Made by a program: the position numbers and the translations under genes. Shown in pieces: positions 28,030 through 37,613 of a stretch of DNA of 64,000 nucleotides. The notes under the pieces were generated by a model. That model was not told the DNA's origin, ran no database searches, and saw nothing but the letters and a program-made list of their open reading frames with translations. Position 1 is the stretch's first letter, and each line of letters starts with the position of its first letter. Source of the DNA: Myxococcales bacterium (GTDB taxonomy: Bacteria; Myxococcota_A; Bradymonadia; UBA7976; UBA1532); the NCBI GenBank assembly GCA_020633435.1, contig JACKDP010000003.1:124001-188000 (forward strand), read 5' to 3'.

Positions 28030-29145
28030 ATGAGCGCGACCTCGCGTCGCCCCTCCCCGGTGGAACGCCACGGTGCCCGGCGCGGCCTGCGTCGGATGCT
28101 CCTCCTCGGCGTCCTCCTCGCCACGCCGGCCGCCGCGGGTCCGCCCGTGGGCCAGCTCTCGGTCTTCGGCCCCGACGATCTCCGCACCTGGAACCGGCCC
28201 CTCTGGATGGAGGAGATGCCGAGCGAGCCGCCCCTCTCCCTCACGGAGCAGGAGCTCTCAGGCGGCGCGGTGGGCGAGTCGGAGGAGGAGCACGAGGGCG
28301 AGGACGACCGTCAGGCGCCCCGGCCCGTGCTCAAGCCGTACGCCCCCGGCGACCCGGTCTCCGTCGGCCAGCCCAACCAGGGCTACCTGGTGGACGGGGT
28401 GGCCATCGAGGCGGACGCCCACACCCTGGTGCGCCCGGGCCGCAACTTCGGCACCCTCGAGACGGTGAACGCCATCCGCGGGGCCATCGCGGCGGTGAAC
28501 CGCAAGTTCCCCGAGGGCACGCACCCCCTGGTGGTGGCCGACCTCTCCCGCGAGCACGGCGGCCGCTTCCCGCCCCACAAGTCGCACCAGTCGGGCCGGG
28601 ACGTGGATCTGGGCTACTACCACACCGACGGCCCGCCCCAGCGGCTGGCCCGGGTGTGGCCCCAGACGCTCGACGCGGCGCGCACCTGGGCGCTGGTCGA
28701 GGGGCTGCTGGCCGATGATCAGGTCCAGTACATGTTCATCGACTACCGCCTGCAGGCGAAGCTCTACGCCTACGCCCGCGACGAGGCCGGGGTCTCCCAG
28801 GAGAAGCTGGACGCCTGGTTCTCCTACCCGCAGGCCCAGGTGAAGCGCGGCGCGCCCATCCGGCACCTGAAGGGCCACGCCGATCACATCCATGTGCGCT
28901 TCTGGTCGCCCCAGGCCGTCGCCAACTTCGAGGGCTACGTCGCCCACTACGGCGAGGCCGTCCTGCAGCCGGTGCCCACCCACTACACCGTGCGCAAGGG
29001 CGACTCCCTCAACAAGATCGCCAAGAAGTTCCGCTTGAACATCAAGCAGTTGAAGGGCTGGAACCGCATGCGCGGCAACGCCCTGAAGCCCGGCCAGAAG
29101 CTGGTCGTGGGCTTCCGCCGGCCCCCCCTGCCGCGCACGCGCTGA
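28030..29145 (+). CDS. mepA: Penicillin-insensitive murein endopeptidase with LysM
   Basis: 371 aa. N-terminal basic stretch then a signal sequence (residues about 20-38, ending AAAG). Residues about 110-310 are a peptidase M74/MepA domain: GRNFGTLETV, SHQSGRDVDLGYY and HLKGHADHIHVRF contain the His/Asp zinc ligands. Residues about 318-362 form a LysM domain (HYTVRKGDSLNKIAKKF ... LKPGQKLVV) that binds peptidoglycan. It cleaves D-Ala-meso-DAP crosslinks in the periplasm. Escherichia coli MepA lacks LysM, so this is a fusion form. Apparently monocistronic. Confidence 0.9.
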   Translation: MSATSRRPSPVERHGARRGLRRMLLLGVLLATPAAAGPPVGQLSVFGPDDLRTWNRPLWMEEMPSEPPLSLTEQELSGGAVGESEEEHEGEDDRQAPRPVLKPYAPGDPVSVGQPNQGYLVDGVAIEADAHTLVRPGRNFGTLETVNAIRGAIAAVNRKFPEGTHPLVVADLSREHGGRFPPHKSHQSGRDVDLGYYHTDGPPQRLARVWPQTLDAARTWALVEGLLADDQVQYMFIDYRLQAKLYAYARDEAGVSQEKLDAWFSYPQAQVKRGAPIRHLKGHADHIHVRFWSPQAVANFEGYVAHYGEAVLQPVPTHYTVRKGDSLNKIAKKFRLNIKQLKGWNRMRGNALKPGQKLVVGFRRPPLPRTR

Positions 29146-29240
29146 CGCGGATCGCCCCGGCGCCGGGCCCGTTTCCGGGCCGCATCATCCTCCCGAGTTG
29201 TGGTAGAGACGCTGGGTTCATCGCCTGAGGGGGCATCTCC

Positions 29241-32200
29241 ATGCACACACGTGCGCTGCTGGCCGTGATCCTGGGGGGGATCGCGGCGCTGTCTGCTTGT
29301 ACCCGTGAGGCCGAGAGCGGCTTCACCCCCGACGCCGGCCGGCCGCCGGCCTCCGCCTGCCAGGACGGCGACCGCGACGGCTACGGCGAGGGCCCGGACT
29401 GCCGCGGCCCCGACTGCGACGACGCCGACAACACGGTGCACCCGGGGGCGCCCGAGCTCTGCGATGGCGTCGACAATGACTGCAACGGCGCCGTGGATGA
29501 CAACCTCATCGGGCCCGACTGCGCCCTGACACGCGGCGTCTGCGCGGGCTCGCGGCGGCGCTGCGTGGACGGCATCTGGGCCGTCTGCGCCGGGGTCTCG
29601 AGCTATGGCGCGTCCTTCGAGGAGGAGGAGGCGGCCTGCGACGCCCAGGACAACGACTGCGATGGCTTCGTGGACGAGGAGTGCCCCTGCAACCCCGGAT
29701 CGAGCCAGCCGTGCGGCCAGGCCGAGGGGGAGTGTCGGCAGGGCGTGCAGCAGTGTGTCGAGGGCACCTGGGGCGCCTGCGAGGGCGAGGTGGGGCCGGC
29801 GGACGAGGCCTGCAACGGGCGCGACGACGACTGCGACGGCGAGCTGGACGAGGGGCTGGACGCCCTGCGGCCCGACTGCCGGCTGACGGCGGGGGTCTGC
29901 GCCGGGGCGCGGCAGCGCTGCGTGGGCCAGAGCTGGGCGGCCTGCGGCGCCGCGGAGTACGGCGACCGGTACGTGGCCGAGGAGGGCCCCGAGCACTGCG
30001 ACGGGGATGACAACGACTGCGACGGCGCGGTGGACGAGGCCTGTGGCTGCCAGGACGGCGACGAGCAGCCCTGCGGCCTGGCCGTGGGCCAGTGCCGGCC
30101 GGGCAGCCAGACGTGCGTCGAGGGCCGGTGGGGCACCTGCCGCGGGGCCGTGGAGCCCCATGAGGAGCGGTGCAACGGCCAGGACGACGACTGCGACGGC
30201 AACCTCGACGAGACGCTGGTGGCGCCGGGCTGCGCCCTGAGCCTGGGCATCTGCGCCGGCGCGGTGCAGCGCTGCGACGGGGCGGCCGGCTGGACGGCCT
30301 GCGACGCGGCCACCTACGCCGAGCACGACGCCCGGTTCGTCGCGGCCGAGACGGCCGAGCACTGCGACCGCGTCGACAACGACTGCGATGGCGCGGTGGA
30401 CGAGGCCTGCGGCTGCCAGGCCGGGCAGGTGCAGGCGTGCGGCGCCAACATCGGCCAGTGCACCCAGGGCGAGCAGCGCTGCGTCGACGGGCGCTGGGGC
30501 CCGTGCAGCGGGCAGGGGCCGTCGGACGAGGCCTGCGACGGCCGCGACAACGACTGCGACGGCACCACCGACGAGGGGGTCATGGGCCCGGCGTGCCCGC
30601 TGCAGGACGGCGTCTGCGCCGGCATCCGGCAGCGCTGCGTCGACGGCGTCCTGCAGGCGTGCAGCCCCGAGGACTACGGCCCGCGCTACCGCGCCGACGA
30701 GCAGGCCTGCGACCAGCTCGACAACGACTGCGACGGCCAGACGGACGAGGGCTGCGGCTGCGAGGCGGGGGCCGTGCAGCCCTGCGGCACCGACGTGGGC
30801 CAGTGTCAGCGCGGCAGCCAGACCTGCGTGGCCGGCCGCTGGTCGGCCTGCGACGGCGCCATCGAGGCGGGCATGGAGGCCTGCGACGGCGCCGACAACG
30901 ACTGCGACGGCGACACCGACGAGGACGTCTCGGCGCCCCCGTGCGCCCTGCAGCGCGGCGTCTGCGCCGGCAAGGTCCAGGCGTGCCGCGGGGCCCAGGG
31001 CTTCGGCGTCTGCGGGGCGGACCAGTACGGCCCGCTCTACGCCGCCGAGGAGACGGACGCCCACTGCGACGGCCGCGACAACGACTGCGATGGCGAGATC
31101 GACGAGGCCTGCGACTGCCGCCCCGACGGCGAGCGCCCGGTCTGCGGCTCGGCCATCGGCGCCTGCCGCACCGGCCTGCTGCTCTGCCAGGACGGCCGGT
31201 TCGGCGCCTGCGAGGGCGAGGTGCCCCCGGAGCCCGAGGACTGCAACGGCCTCGATGACGACTGCGACGGCACCACCGACGAGGACGTCCAGGCCCCCGC
31301 CTGCGCCCTGCAGGCCGGCGTCTGCGCGGGCAGCCGCCGCGTCTGCGCGGGCGGGGCGGGCTTCGGCGCCTGCCGCGAGGACGTCTACGGCCGCAACTAC
31401 CGGGAAGAAGAGACGGATCTGCACTGCGACGGCCTGGACAACGACTGCGACGGGCAGACCGACGAGCGCTGCGCCCCGCCCGCCGTGCGCATCAGCGAGA
31501 TCCGCGTCGCCGGCCCCGGCGACGACGGCGAGGTGGCCTTCATCGAGCTGGTCGGCCCCCCCGGGCAGCGCCTCAACGGCCTGCGGCTCGAGGCCATCAA
31601 CGGCTCCAACGGCCGCAGCTACCGCACCCTCGACCTGGCGGGCGGCCAGATCCCGGCCAACGGCTGGTACCTGATCGCCGAGGCCGGCACCGAGAACACC
31701 CCGGGCGCGACGGGCGTGCTGCGCGACATCGCCGACCGGCTCATGCGCGGGGCGGATCTGCAGAACGGCCCCGACAGCCTGCAGCTCTACTGGAACGACC
31801 AGATCATCGACGCCGTGGCCTACGGGCGGTTCGCCGAGGGCGAGACGGCCGCCGGCGAGGGCGCCCCGGCCCCCGCCCCCGGGGATCGCCAGAGCCTGAG
31901 CCGCGACGCCCAGTCCACCGACACCAACGACAACGCCGCCGACTTCAGCCTGCAGGAGGTCCCCACCCCGGGCGGCGGCCCCCTGCCCCGCCTGCACATC
32001 GCCCTGCGCTGGGACACGGACGGCACCGACTTCGACCTGCACCTGCTGCGCGGCGCCTTCAACTCGGTCGACGACTGCCACTGGGCCCAGCGCACGCCGC
32101 CCTGGGGCCCCAACGGCGAGCGCGGCGATCCCCGCCTCGTGCAGGACGACCAGGATGGCTTCGGCCCCGAGTTCATCGACTACGTGGCGCCCCGGCCCGA

Positions 32201-32435
32201 CCCGGAGGGCTACGTGGTGCTGGCCCACTACTTCAGCGGCGAGCTGGGCGGGGCCGATCCCTCCGAGGCCGAGGTGCTGATCTTCATCGACGGCGAGCTG
32301 GCCGCGCCGCCCTTCGTGCGCCGCATCGACCGCGCCGAGTCGTACTGGGCGGTGGCCCTGATCGTGGCCCCCGAGAACGGCACCCTGCGCGTGGAACCCC
32401 TTGATCTCGTTGGGAACGAGCCGCTGGAGCCCTGA
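29241..32435 (+). CDS. Cys-rich MopE-type repeat lipoprotein with lamin-tail domain
   Basis: 1064 aa. Lipobox ALSAC near residue 20. Residues about 40-745 contain twelve DxDCDG-type motifs (DNDCDG or DDDCDG) in six paired units; each unit also has a GVCAG-type Cys segment and CVxGxW. The first unit resembles the putative metal-binding motif named after MopE. Residues about 750-890 look like a lamin-tail domain (ISEIRVAG, AFIELVGPPGQRLNGLRLEAING). The C-terminus (about 910-1060) is a further beta domain (RWDTDGTDFDLHLL). Asp-rich loops suggest calcium binding, and the many Cys suggest disulfides, so a stable surface protein. It is convergent with the 1158-aa gene (6-bp gap). Confidence 0.8.
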   Translation: MHTRALLAVILGGIAALSACTREAESGFTPDAGRPPASACQDGDRDGYGEGPDCRGPDCDDADNTVHPGAPELCDGVDNDCNGAVDDNLIGPDCALTRGVCAGSRRRCVDGIWAVCAGVSSYGASFEEEEAACDAQDNDCDGFVDEECPCNPGSSQPCGQAEGECRQGVQQCVEGTWGACEGEVGPADEACNGRDDDCDGELDEGLDALRPDCRLTAGVCAGARQRCVGQSWAACGAAEYGDRYVAEEGPEHCDGDDNDCDGAVDEACGCQDGDEQPCGLAVGQCRPGSQTCVEGRWGTCRGAVEPHEERCNGQDDDCDGNLDETLVAPGCALSLGICAGAVQRCDGAAGWTACDAATYAEHDARFVAAETAEHCDRVDNDCDGAVDEACGCQAGQVQACGANIGQCTQGEQRCVDGRWGPCSGQGPSDEACDGRDNDCDGTTDEGVMGPACPLQDGVCAGIRQRCVDGVLQACSPEDYGPRYRADEQACDQLDNDCDGQTDEGCGCEAGAVQPCGTDVGQCQRGSQTCVAGRWSACDGAIEAGMEACDGADNDCDGDTDEDVSAPPCALQRGVCAGKVQACRGAQGFGVCGADQYGPLYAAEETDAHCDGRDNDCDGEIDEACDCRPDGERPVCGSAIGACRTGLLLCQDGRFGACEGEVPPEPEDCNGLDDDCDGTTDEDVQAPACALQAGVCAGSRRVCAGGAGFGACREDVYGRNYREEETDLHCDGLDNDCDGQTDERCAPPAVRISEIRVAGPGDDGEVAFIELVGPPGQRLNGLRLEAINGSNGRSYRTLDLAGGQIPANGWYLIAEAGTENTPGATGVLRDIADRLMRGADLQNGPDSLQLYWNDQIIDAVAYGRFAEGETAAGEGAPAPAPGDRQSLSRDAQSTDTNDNAADFSLQEVPTPGGGPLPRLHIALRWDTDGTDFDLHLLRGAFNSVDDCHWAQRTPPWGPNGERGDPRLVQDDQDGFGPEFIDYVAPRPDPEGYVVLAHYFSGELGGADPSEAEVLIFIDGELAAPPFVRRIDRAESYWAVALIVAPENGTLRVEPLDLVGNEPLEP
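29358..31476 (+). repeat. Coding tandem repeats of the DNDCDG protein
   Basis: About six units of roughly 330-360 bp inside the 1064-aa lipoprotein gene, each carrying two copies of GACAACGACTGCGACGG-like sequence. The copies diverge at third positions and spacing is a multiple of three, so they are protein repeats maintained in frame, not a CRISPR or satellite. Confidence 0.75.
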
Positions 32436-32441
32436 TCGGGC

Positions 32442-35400
32442 TCAGGCCCCCATGAGCCAGCGGCGGGCCCGCTCGGCCACCCCCTCCACCCGCGCCGCCG
32501 ACCAGCGCTCCGCCGCCAGCGGCAGCGCGATGCGGCGCTCCGGCCCCAGATCCAGCCGGCCCTCGGCGGCGTCCACGAAGAGCGCGAGCGCGTGGTGGCG
32601 GCGCAGGGCCTGGGCGGGCGTGGCCACGGGCAGCTCCAGCAGCGCCTCGGCCAGGCGGGCCAGCCCCTGCACCTCCCCGAAGTGCCACGTCCACGGGTGG
32701 TCGAGGGCGTCGACGACGCCCACCAGATCGCCAGCGCAGCGACACGCCTCGGCCGCCCGCAGGGCGCGCATGCAGGCCGCGTAGACGGACGGCGCGTCGA
32801 GGGGGCGGCCCTCGGTGAGCGCGGGGCCGACGGCGGCGATGAGCCCGTCCAGGTCCTCGGCCTCCTCCGGCACCTGGGCCACGCCGTCCTGCCAGGCGGC
32901 CAGCGCGGCGGGGGCGCCCCCGGTGTGCAGCCGCGCGAAGCCCAGCAGCCGGAAGAAGCGCAGGGCCACCTCGGGCTCGGGGCTGCGGCCCTCCAGGGCG
33001 GCGCGGGCGCGCTCCCAGCGGCCCGACTCGGCGGCCGGCTCGGCCTCCAGCAGCCCGATGAGCCCGCTGCGCGGCCAGGCCCGGCGGGCGGCGTCCGCCA
33101 CGACGCGCGCCGCCTCGGCGTCGACCCGGCGCAGCACCTCGTAGCAGACGGCGTCCGCCCAGGCCCCGTCGCGCGCCCGGGCCGCCACCAGCCAGCTCAC
33201 CACGGGCGTCGTGCGCAGGGCCTCCCGGGCCGCGAGGACGTCGGGCAGGCGGGCCACCGGGAACCGCCCGAAGCGCGCGCGCCAGGGCTGGATCTCGAGG
33301 CCGGGCCGCGTGACGGCCGACAGCGTGAGCGCCGGGGGGCCGGCCACGTCGAGCAGGCGGAGCTGCAGCCCGGCCGGGTCGGGCACGAGCACCGCGACGT
33401 GGCGGGCGCCGGCGTCGCGCAGCAGCTCGGCGTCGGCGGGCACGTTCAGCGACCAGTCCAGATCGCCGGCCCAGAGGTGGGTGAGCCGGAGCTGGAAGCA
33501 GGCGCCATCCACCCGGCCCGCCGCCAGGCCGGCGCGCAGGCCGTGGGTGGTGAGGCCCTCGCCGGGCTCGGCCGACAGGGGGACGACCGCCCCGCCCGCC
33601 CCGACGACGGCCCCCTCCGCCCCGCCCAGATCGGCCAGGCGGGGGCCGCTGGCCGCGTGCACCGCCGTGCCCTGGCCCCGGACGACCACCGCGTCGCCGA
33701 CGGTGCCCAGGGCCACCAGCCGGCCGACCTCCAGGCGGCGCACCCGCACGCGCCGGCTGACGGCGAAGACGTCCACCCCCTCGGCGTCGGCCAGCCAGGC
33801 GTGGTCGGAGCCGGGCACCAGGATGCCCGCCTCGGGGACGGCCCCGGGCAGCTCGTCCATGGCCAGGATGGTCAGGCCGTCGGCGGAGAAGGTGGTGACG
33901 CGCCGGTCCTCGGTGAGCACGCGCAGGCCGTCGGCCTCGACCACGAAGTCGAGCAGGCGGGCGGCCCGGGGCAGGCGCCAGCGCACGGCGCGCCGCACCT
34001 GGTCCTCGCCGGGGGCCACCCAGCGCAGGAAGAGCCAGGGGCCCCGCAGGTCGGGGAGGATGGCCTCGTCGCCCGACCCCGTGAGCCAGAGCCGGGCGTC
34101 GGCGCGGGTGCCGTGGGCGAAGAGCACGGCCGGCGGGGCCTCCACGGCGTCGAAGACCACCCGCTGCAGCGCGCGGGCGTTCTCGGCGTCGATGTCGGAA
34201 ACCTCTGAAACGAAACGAGAATCCAGGCCAGCCAGCTCCGCCAGCAGGGGCCGGCGGTCGAGCGGGCTGGTGGTGCTCTCCAGGGCCAGCAGCAGCTCGC
34301 AGTGCCGGCGCAGGCGCGCCAGCCGCTCGCGCTCCCCCGGCCCGTCCGCCCCCAGGCCGTCGAGGCGCTGGAGGGCGGCGGCCACGTCCCCGGCGCCGAG
34401 CAGGGCGGCGGCGGCGTCGAGCAGCGCGCGCTGGCGGGCGGCGCGGCCGAGGTGGATGGCCTCGTCGGCCAGGCTCAGCAGGCGGTCAGCGTCGGGCAGG
34501 CCGGCGAGGCGCCCGCGGTAGGGCTCGACGAGGGCGAGGGCCGTGGCCGGGGCCTCGGTCATGAGCGGGCGGGCCTGGGCCAGCGCGCGGACGGCCCGCA
34601 CGGCCTCCTTGGCGCCCGCGCCGCTCGGGGGGGCGTCGAGCTGGTGCAGCCAGACCAGCTCGACGGCCTCGGCCTCGACGAGGGCCTGCTCCGCGGGCTC
34701 CAGGGCCAGCCAGGCCAGCAAGGCGGCCTCGTCGGGCTCGGCCAGCCGCGCGGAGACCGCCTCGACCCGCGCGCGGCGGCGGTCGGCCTCGGCCCGGGCG
34801 CTGGCCTGCTGCAGCGCCTCGGCCACCGGCGCGCCCAGGCCCAGGGCCTCGCGATAGAGCGTGGCGGCCGCGCCGAACCGGCCCGCGTCGGCCTCCGTCT
34901 CGGCCCGGGCCACCAGCACGGCCAGCCGCTCGGCCTGGCGCCGCTCGGCCACGGTGCGCAGCACGCGGGCGGCCACCGCGCTGTCGGCGTGGGCGTCCAG
35001 GAGGCGGCGCGCCATGGCCTCTACCACCTCGAGGGGCTGGCCGGAGGCGGCCTGCTGCTCCAGGGCGCGCTCGGCGGGGGCCCGCAGCCGGGCCGCGAGC
35101 ACCGCCACCTCGTCGCGCAGCGCGGGCAGGATGGCGGCCCCGGGCAGGACGCGGGCGAGGGCCGTCAGGGCCTGCCGCGCGAGGCGCAGCTCCTCGGCCT
35201 GCAGCGCCGCGCGGGCCAGCCACGTCCACGCCTCGCCGGCCCGCGCCCCCTCCAGCCCCTCCAGCCAGCGCCCCGCCCCGCGCAGCTCCCCCGCGCGGGC
35301 CGCCGCCACCGCCAGCAGCCCCCGCACCGACGCCTCCGCCCGCAGGCGCGCCGGCAGGCGATCCCCCAGGGCCAGCGCGCGGTGATCGGCCACCAGGGTG

Positions 35401-35918
35401 TCCACCCAGAGCGTCAGCAGCGCCTCCACGGCGGCCAGATCGTCGGGATCGGCCTCCACCGCGGCCTCGAACAGCCGCTCGGCCTCCTCGAAGTCGAAGG
35501 CGGCGAGGGCGGCCCGGCCCCGCCGCAGGCCGTCGACGGCCACGGGCGGGGGCGCGGGGGCGGGCGGGCGCGTGGGATCAGGCGGCTCCGCGGCCACGTC
35601 GAGGGCGCGCTGCACCCAGGCGCGGGCGTCCGTCGACAGGGCGTCGAGGGGCGCGTGGCCCGCGTCGCGCCCGCCGCGCAGGCGCAGCGAGACGACGCGC
35701 GGCCCGCCGTGGGGCACCACCGCCACGGCGTCGGGGAAGCGCTCGATCAGCAAGCTCTGGAGGGCCGCCTTCTCGGCGTAGCGGCGCGCCTCCACCGCCG
35801 GGGGCAGGCCGCGCTCCGTGGGGTTGAGGCGGTGGATGAGGCGCGCCAGCAGATCGGGGTCGGCCGGGGCGCGGCCCGCGAGGACGTCGGCGGCGGCGGG
35901 GTGGTGGCGGCGGGCCAT
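32442..35918 (-). CDS. Large cytoplasmic TPR/beta-repeat protein of unknown function
   Basis: 1158 aa without signal peptide or membrane helix. Residues about 135-560 are almost all helical, Ala/Arg/Leu-rich, with TPR-like pairs (AAFDFEEAERLFEAAVEADPDD). Residues about 600-880 are strand-rich (DGLRVLTEDRRVTTFSADGLTILAMDE), like a beta-propeller, and the rest is helical again. A similar TPR-plus-propeller layout is used for scaffolds. Last gene of the leftward operon from 41426, 39 bp after the di-haem gene. No catalytic motif recognised; I assign no function. Confidence 0.65.
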   Translation of the reverse strand: MARRHHPAAADVLAGRAPADPDLLARLIHRLNPTERGLPPAVEARRYAEKAALQSLLIERFPDAVAVVPHGGPRVVSLRLRGGRDAGHAPLDALSTDARAWVQRALDVAAEPPDPTRPPAPAPPPVAVDGLRRGRAALAAFDFEEAERLFEAAVEADPDDLAAVEALLTLWVDTLVADHRALALGDRLPARLRAEASVRGLLAVAAARAGELRGAGRWLEGLEGARAGEAWTWLARAALQAEELRLARQALTALARVLPGAAILPALRDEVAVLAARLRAPAERALEQQAASGQPLEVVEAMARRLLDAHADSAVAARVLRTVAERRQAERLAVLVARAETEADAGRFGAAATLYREALGLGAPVAEALQQASARAEADRRRARVEAVSARLAEPDEAALLAWLALEPAEQALVEAEAVELVWLHQLDAPPSGAGAKEAVRAVRALAQARPLMTEAPATALALVEPYRGRLAGLPDADRLLSLADEAIHLGRAARQRALLDAAAALLGAGDVAAALQRLDGLGADGPGERERLARLRRHCELLLALESTTSPLDRRPLLAELAGLDSRFVSEVSDIDAENARALQRVVFDAVEAPPAVLFAHGTRADARLWLTGSGDEAILPDLRGPWLFLRWVAPGEDQVRRAVRWRLPRAARLLDFVVEADGLRVLTEDRRVTTFSADGLTILAMDELPGAVPEAGILVPGSDHAWLADAEGVDVFAVSRRVRVRRLEVGRLVALGTVGDAVVVRGQGTAVHAASGPRLADLGGAEGAVVGAGGAVVPLSAEPGEGLTTHGLRAGLAAGRVDGACFQLRLTHLWAGDLDWSLNVPADAELLRDAGARHVAVLVPDPAGLQLRLLDVAGPPALTLSAVTRPGLEIQPWRARFGRFPVARLPDVLAAREALRTTPVVSWLVAARARDGAWADAVCYEVLRRVDAEAARVVADAARRAWPRSGLIGLLEAEPAAESGRWERARAALEGRSPEPEVALRFFRLLGFARLHTGGAPAALAAWQDGVAQVPEEAEDLDGLIAAVGPALTEGRPLDAPSVYAACMRALRAAEACRCAGDLVGVVDALDHPWTWHFGEVQGLARLAEALLELPVATPAQALRRHHALALFVDAAEGRLDLGPERRIALPLAAERWSAARVEGVAERARRWLMGA

Positions 35919-35957
35919 GGGGCACCGTAGGGCGGCCCGGGCCGGCCGGCAAGCGGG

Positions 35958-37613
35958 TCAGCGGACGCGGAAGGCCGGGGCCCGCCGCAGGCCGAGCAGG
36001 AAGACGCGGAGGCTCGCGCGGTCGTGCTCCGGCAGGGCCCCGAACGCGTCGGCCGCGAAGGCCGCCTCGCCGCCGTGCAGCGCGATGGCCTCATCGAAGT
36101 CGGTGGCGGCGCCGTCGTGCAGGTAGGGGGAGGTGGTGGCCACCCCGGCCAGGCGCCGCGTGATCCAGGCGTCCACCGGCACCCCGGCCTCGCCGTGCAG
36201 GCTGGCCAGCAGGCGGCCCATCCCGTGCCGCTTCAGGTCGCTGAACACGGGGACGAGCAGCACGCCGTCCGTCCCCCGCGCGGGCCGCGGCGCGGCGGCG
36301 GCGACCTCCAGATCCACGGTCACGGGCGGGCTGCCCGGGGGGGCCGTGGTGAAGCGCGCGTCCTCCAGCGGCAGGAAGGGCACATGGCAGTGCGGGCACC
36401 CCAGCGTCGCGAAGACCTGGGCGCCCTCCAGCCAGCGATCCGTCAGCTCCGGCGCGTCGATGACCTGCACGTCGCCCGACAGCGGCGGCCCGTGGGCGGC
36501 CCCCTCCACCGGCACCGCCACCGTCGGGGCGTCCAGCGTGGCCAGGAAGAGGACGAGCGCGGTGAGCTGGCCGGCGGTGATCTCCCGCGCCACGCCATCG
36601 CCGTCGCGGTCGTCGGCGGGGCCGTCGCCCACGTCCACCTCGCCCGGCGCCGCCAGCAGCTCCTCGGCCTGCAGCCCCAGGTGCAGGTGCAGGCTGGCCC
36701 CCACGAAGCCGCGCAGGGTGGGGAAAACCCCTTTCCATCCAAAGGGTTTCACCACGAGGTCCGGGTCGACCCCGTCCACCGCGCGGGTGTCGAGCGACCC
36801 GTCGGGCCGCGCCGTCAGGGCCCCGAACTCGACGCCCTTCGCGACGAGGTCGACGGTCACGGGGCGGCCCGTCGCCACCGCCTCGGCCACCGCCGCCGCC
36901 CGGGCCGCCTGGAGCTCGGCGGACATCTCGCGGCCGAGCAGCTCGACGAAGCCCAGCCCCCACAAGGGCGGCGGGTTGCGCGGATCCTGGCCGAGGACGT
37001 GGTCGCCATCGCCGAAGAGCTGGCTGTTGTCGGCCCGGTCGCCGGCGCCCGCGAAGCCGCCCTTCCAGTGGCAGTCGACGCAGCGGACCGCGTCGGGGCC
37101 GCCCGCGTGGCCGCGCTGGAAGCGGTGGAGGCCCACGCCGCCGTCGCCGGCCCCCTCGGCCGGGGTGAAGACCCGCAGGAAGAGGGCGCGGCCCAGGTCG
37201 ACGAGGGCCGGGACGGCGACGCAGCCGGCGTCGATGGCGGCGTGCTCGACGCGGTAGCGCGCCTGGACGGCGGCCGGATCCCAGGCCTCCAGCAGCCGCT
37301 CCTGCTCGCGGTCGGCCCGGAACGTCCGCCAGGCGTCGGCGATGGGGAGCGCGAGGCGGGCGTCGACGGGGCCGCCGAGGCCGGGGGGTGGCGTCCAGGG
37401 CGGGCAGCCCGCGTCGGCCGGGGGGCGGGCGGCGTCGGCGGCGAGGGCGGCGTCCGGGGCCGCGTCTTCTGGGGGCACAGCGTCCACCGGCACCACGGCG
37501 TCCACGGCGTCCACCGGCACCCCGGCGTCAGCCGCGGGCCCCGGCGGACCGGCCGGCCCCGGCGGGCCCTCGCAGGCCCAGGCGCAGAGCGCCAGGAGGA
37601 GCGCCCGCCTCAC
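35958..37613 (-). CDS. Di-haem oxidoreductase-like lipoprotein cytochrome c
   Basis: 551 aa from GTG 37613, which overlaps the stop of the gene upstream (GTGA). Lipobox WAC near residue 14, a short collagen-like GPPGPAGPPGPA stretch, then an Ala/Asp/Pro linker. Two CxxCH haem motifs, CVDCH and CPHCH, within a di-haem oxidoreductase (DUF1111/DHOR) framework: LWGLGFVELLGREM, DLKRHGMG, RRLAGVATTSPYLHDGAATDFDEAI. A Ca-like DDRDGDG loop is present. Family members are related to bacterial di-haem peroxidases and thiol oxidoreductases. Probably an electron-transfer protein on the cell surface or in the periplasm; substrate unknown. Confidence 0.83.
   Translation of the reverse strand: MRRALLLALCAWACEGPPGPAGPPGPAADAGVPVDAVDAVVPVDAVPPEDAAPDAALAADAARPPADAGCPPWTPPPGLGGPVDARLALPIADAWRTFRADREQERLLEAWDPAAVQARYRVEHAAIDAGCVAVPALVDLGRALFLRVFTPAEGAGDGGVGLHRFQRGHAGGPDAVRCVDCHWKGGFAGAGDRADNSQLFGDGDHVLGQDPRNPPPLWGLGFVELLGREMSAELQAARAAAVAEAVATGRPVTVDLVAKGVEFGALTARPDGSLDTRAVDGVDPDLVVKPFGWKGVFPTLRGFVGASLHLHLGLQAEELLAAPGEVDVGDGPADDRDGDGVAREITAGQLTALVLFLATLDAPTVAVPVEGAAHGPPLSGDVQVIDAPELTDRWLEGAQVFATLGCPHCHVPFLPLEDARFTTAPPGSPPVTVDLEVAAAAPRPARGTDGVLLVPVFSDLKRHGMGRLLASLHGEAGVPVDAWITRRLAGVATTSPYLHDGAATDFDEAIALHGGEAAFAADAFGALPEHDRASLRVFLLGLRRAPAFRVR

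Noticed and set aside
29358..31476. Recent satellite-like expansion in the DNDCDG gene
   Set aside because: Units differ at many third positions and in linker length, showing old, selected protein repeats rather than a recent DNA-level array.
28983..32228. A very long open frame antisense to the Cys-rich repeat lipoprotein gene
   Set aside because: Its codons are the mirror of the DNDCDG repeats, giving Ala/Val/Gly-rich low-complexity sequence without family features; antisense openness is expected at this GC content.
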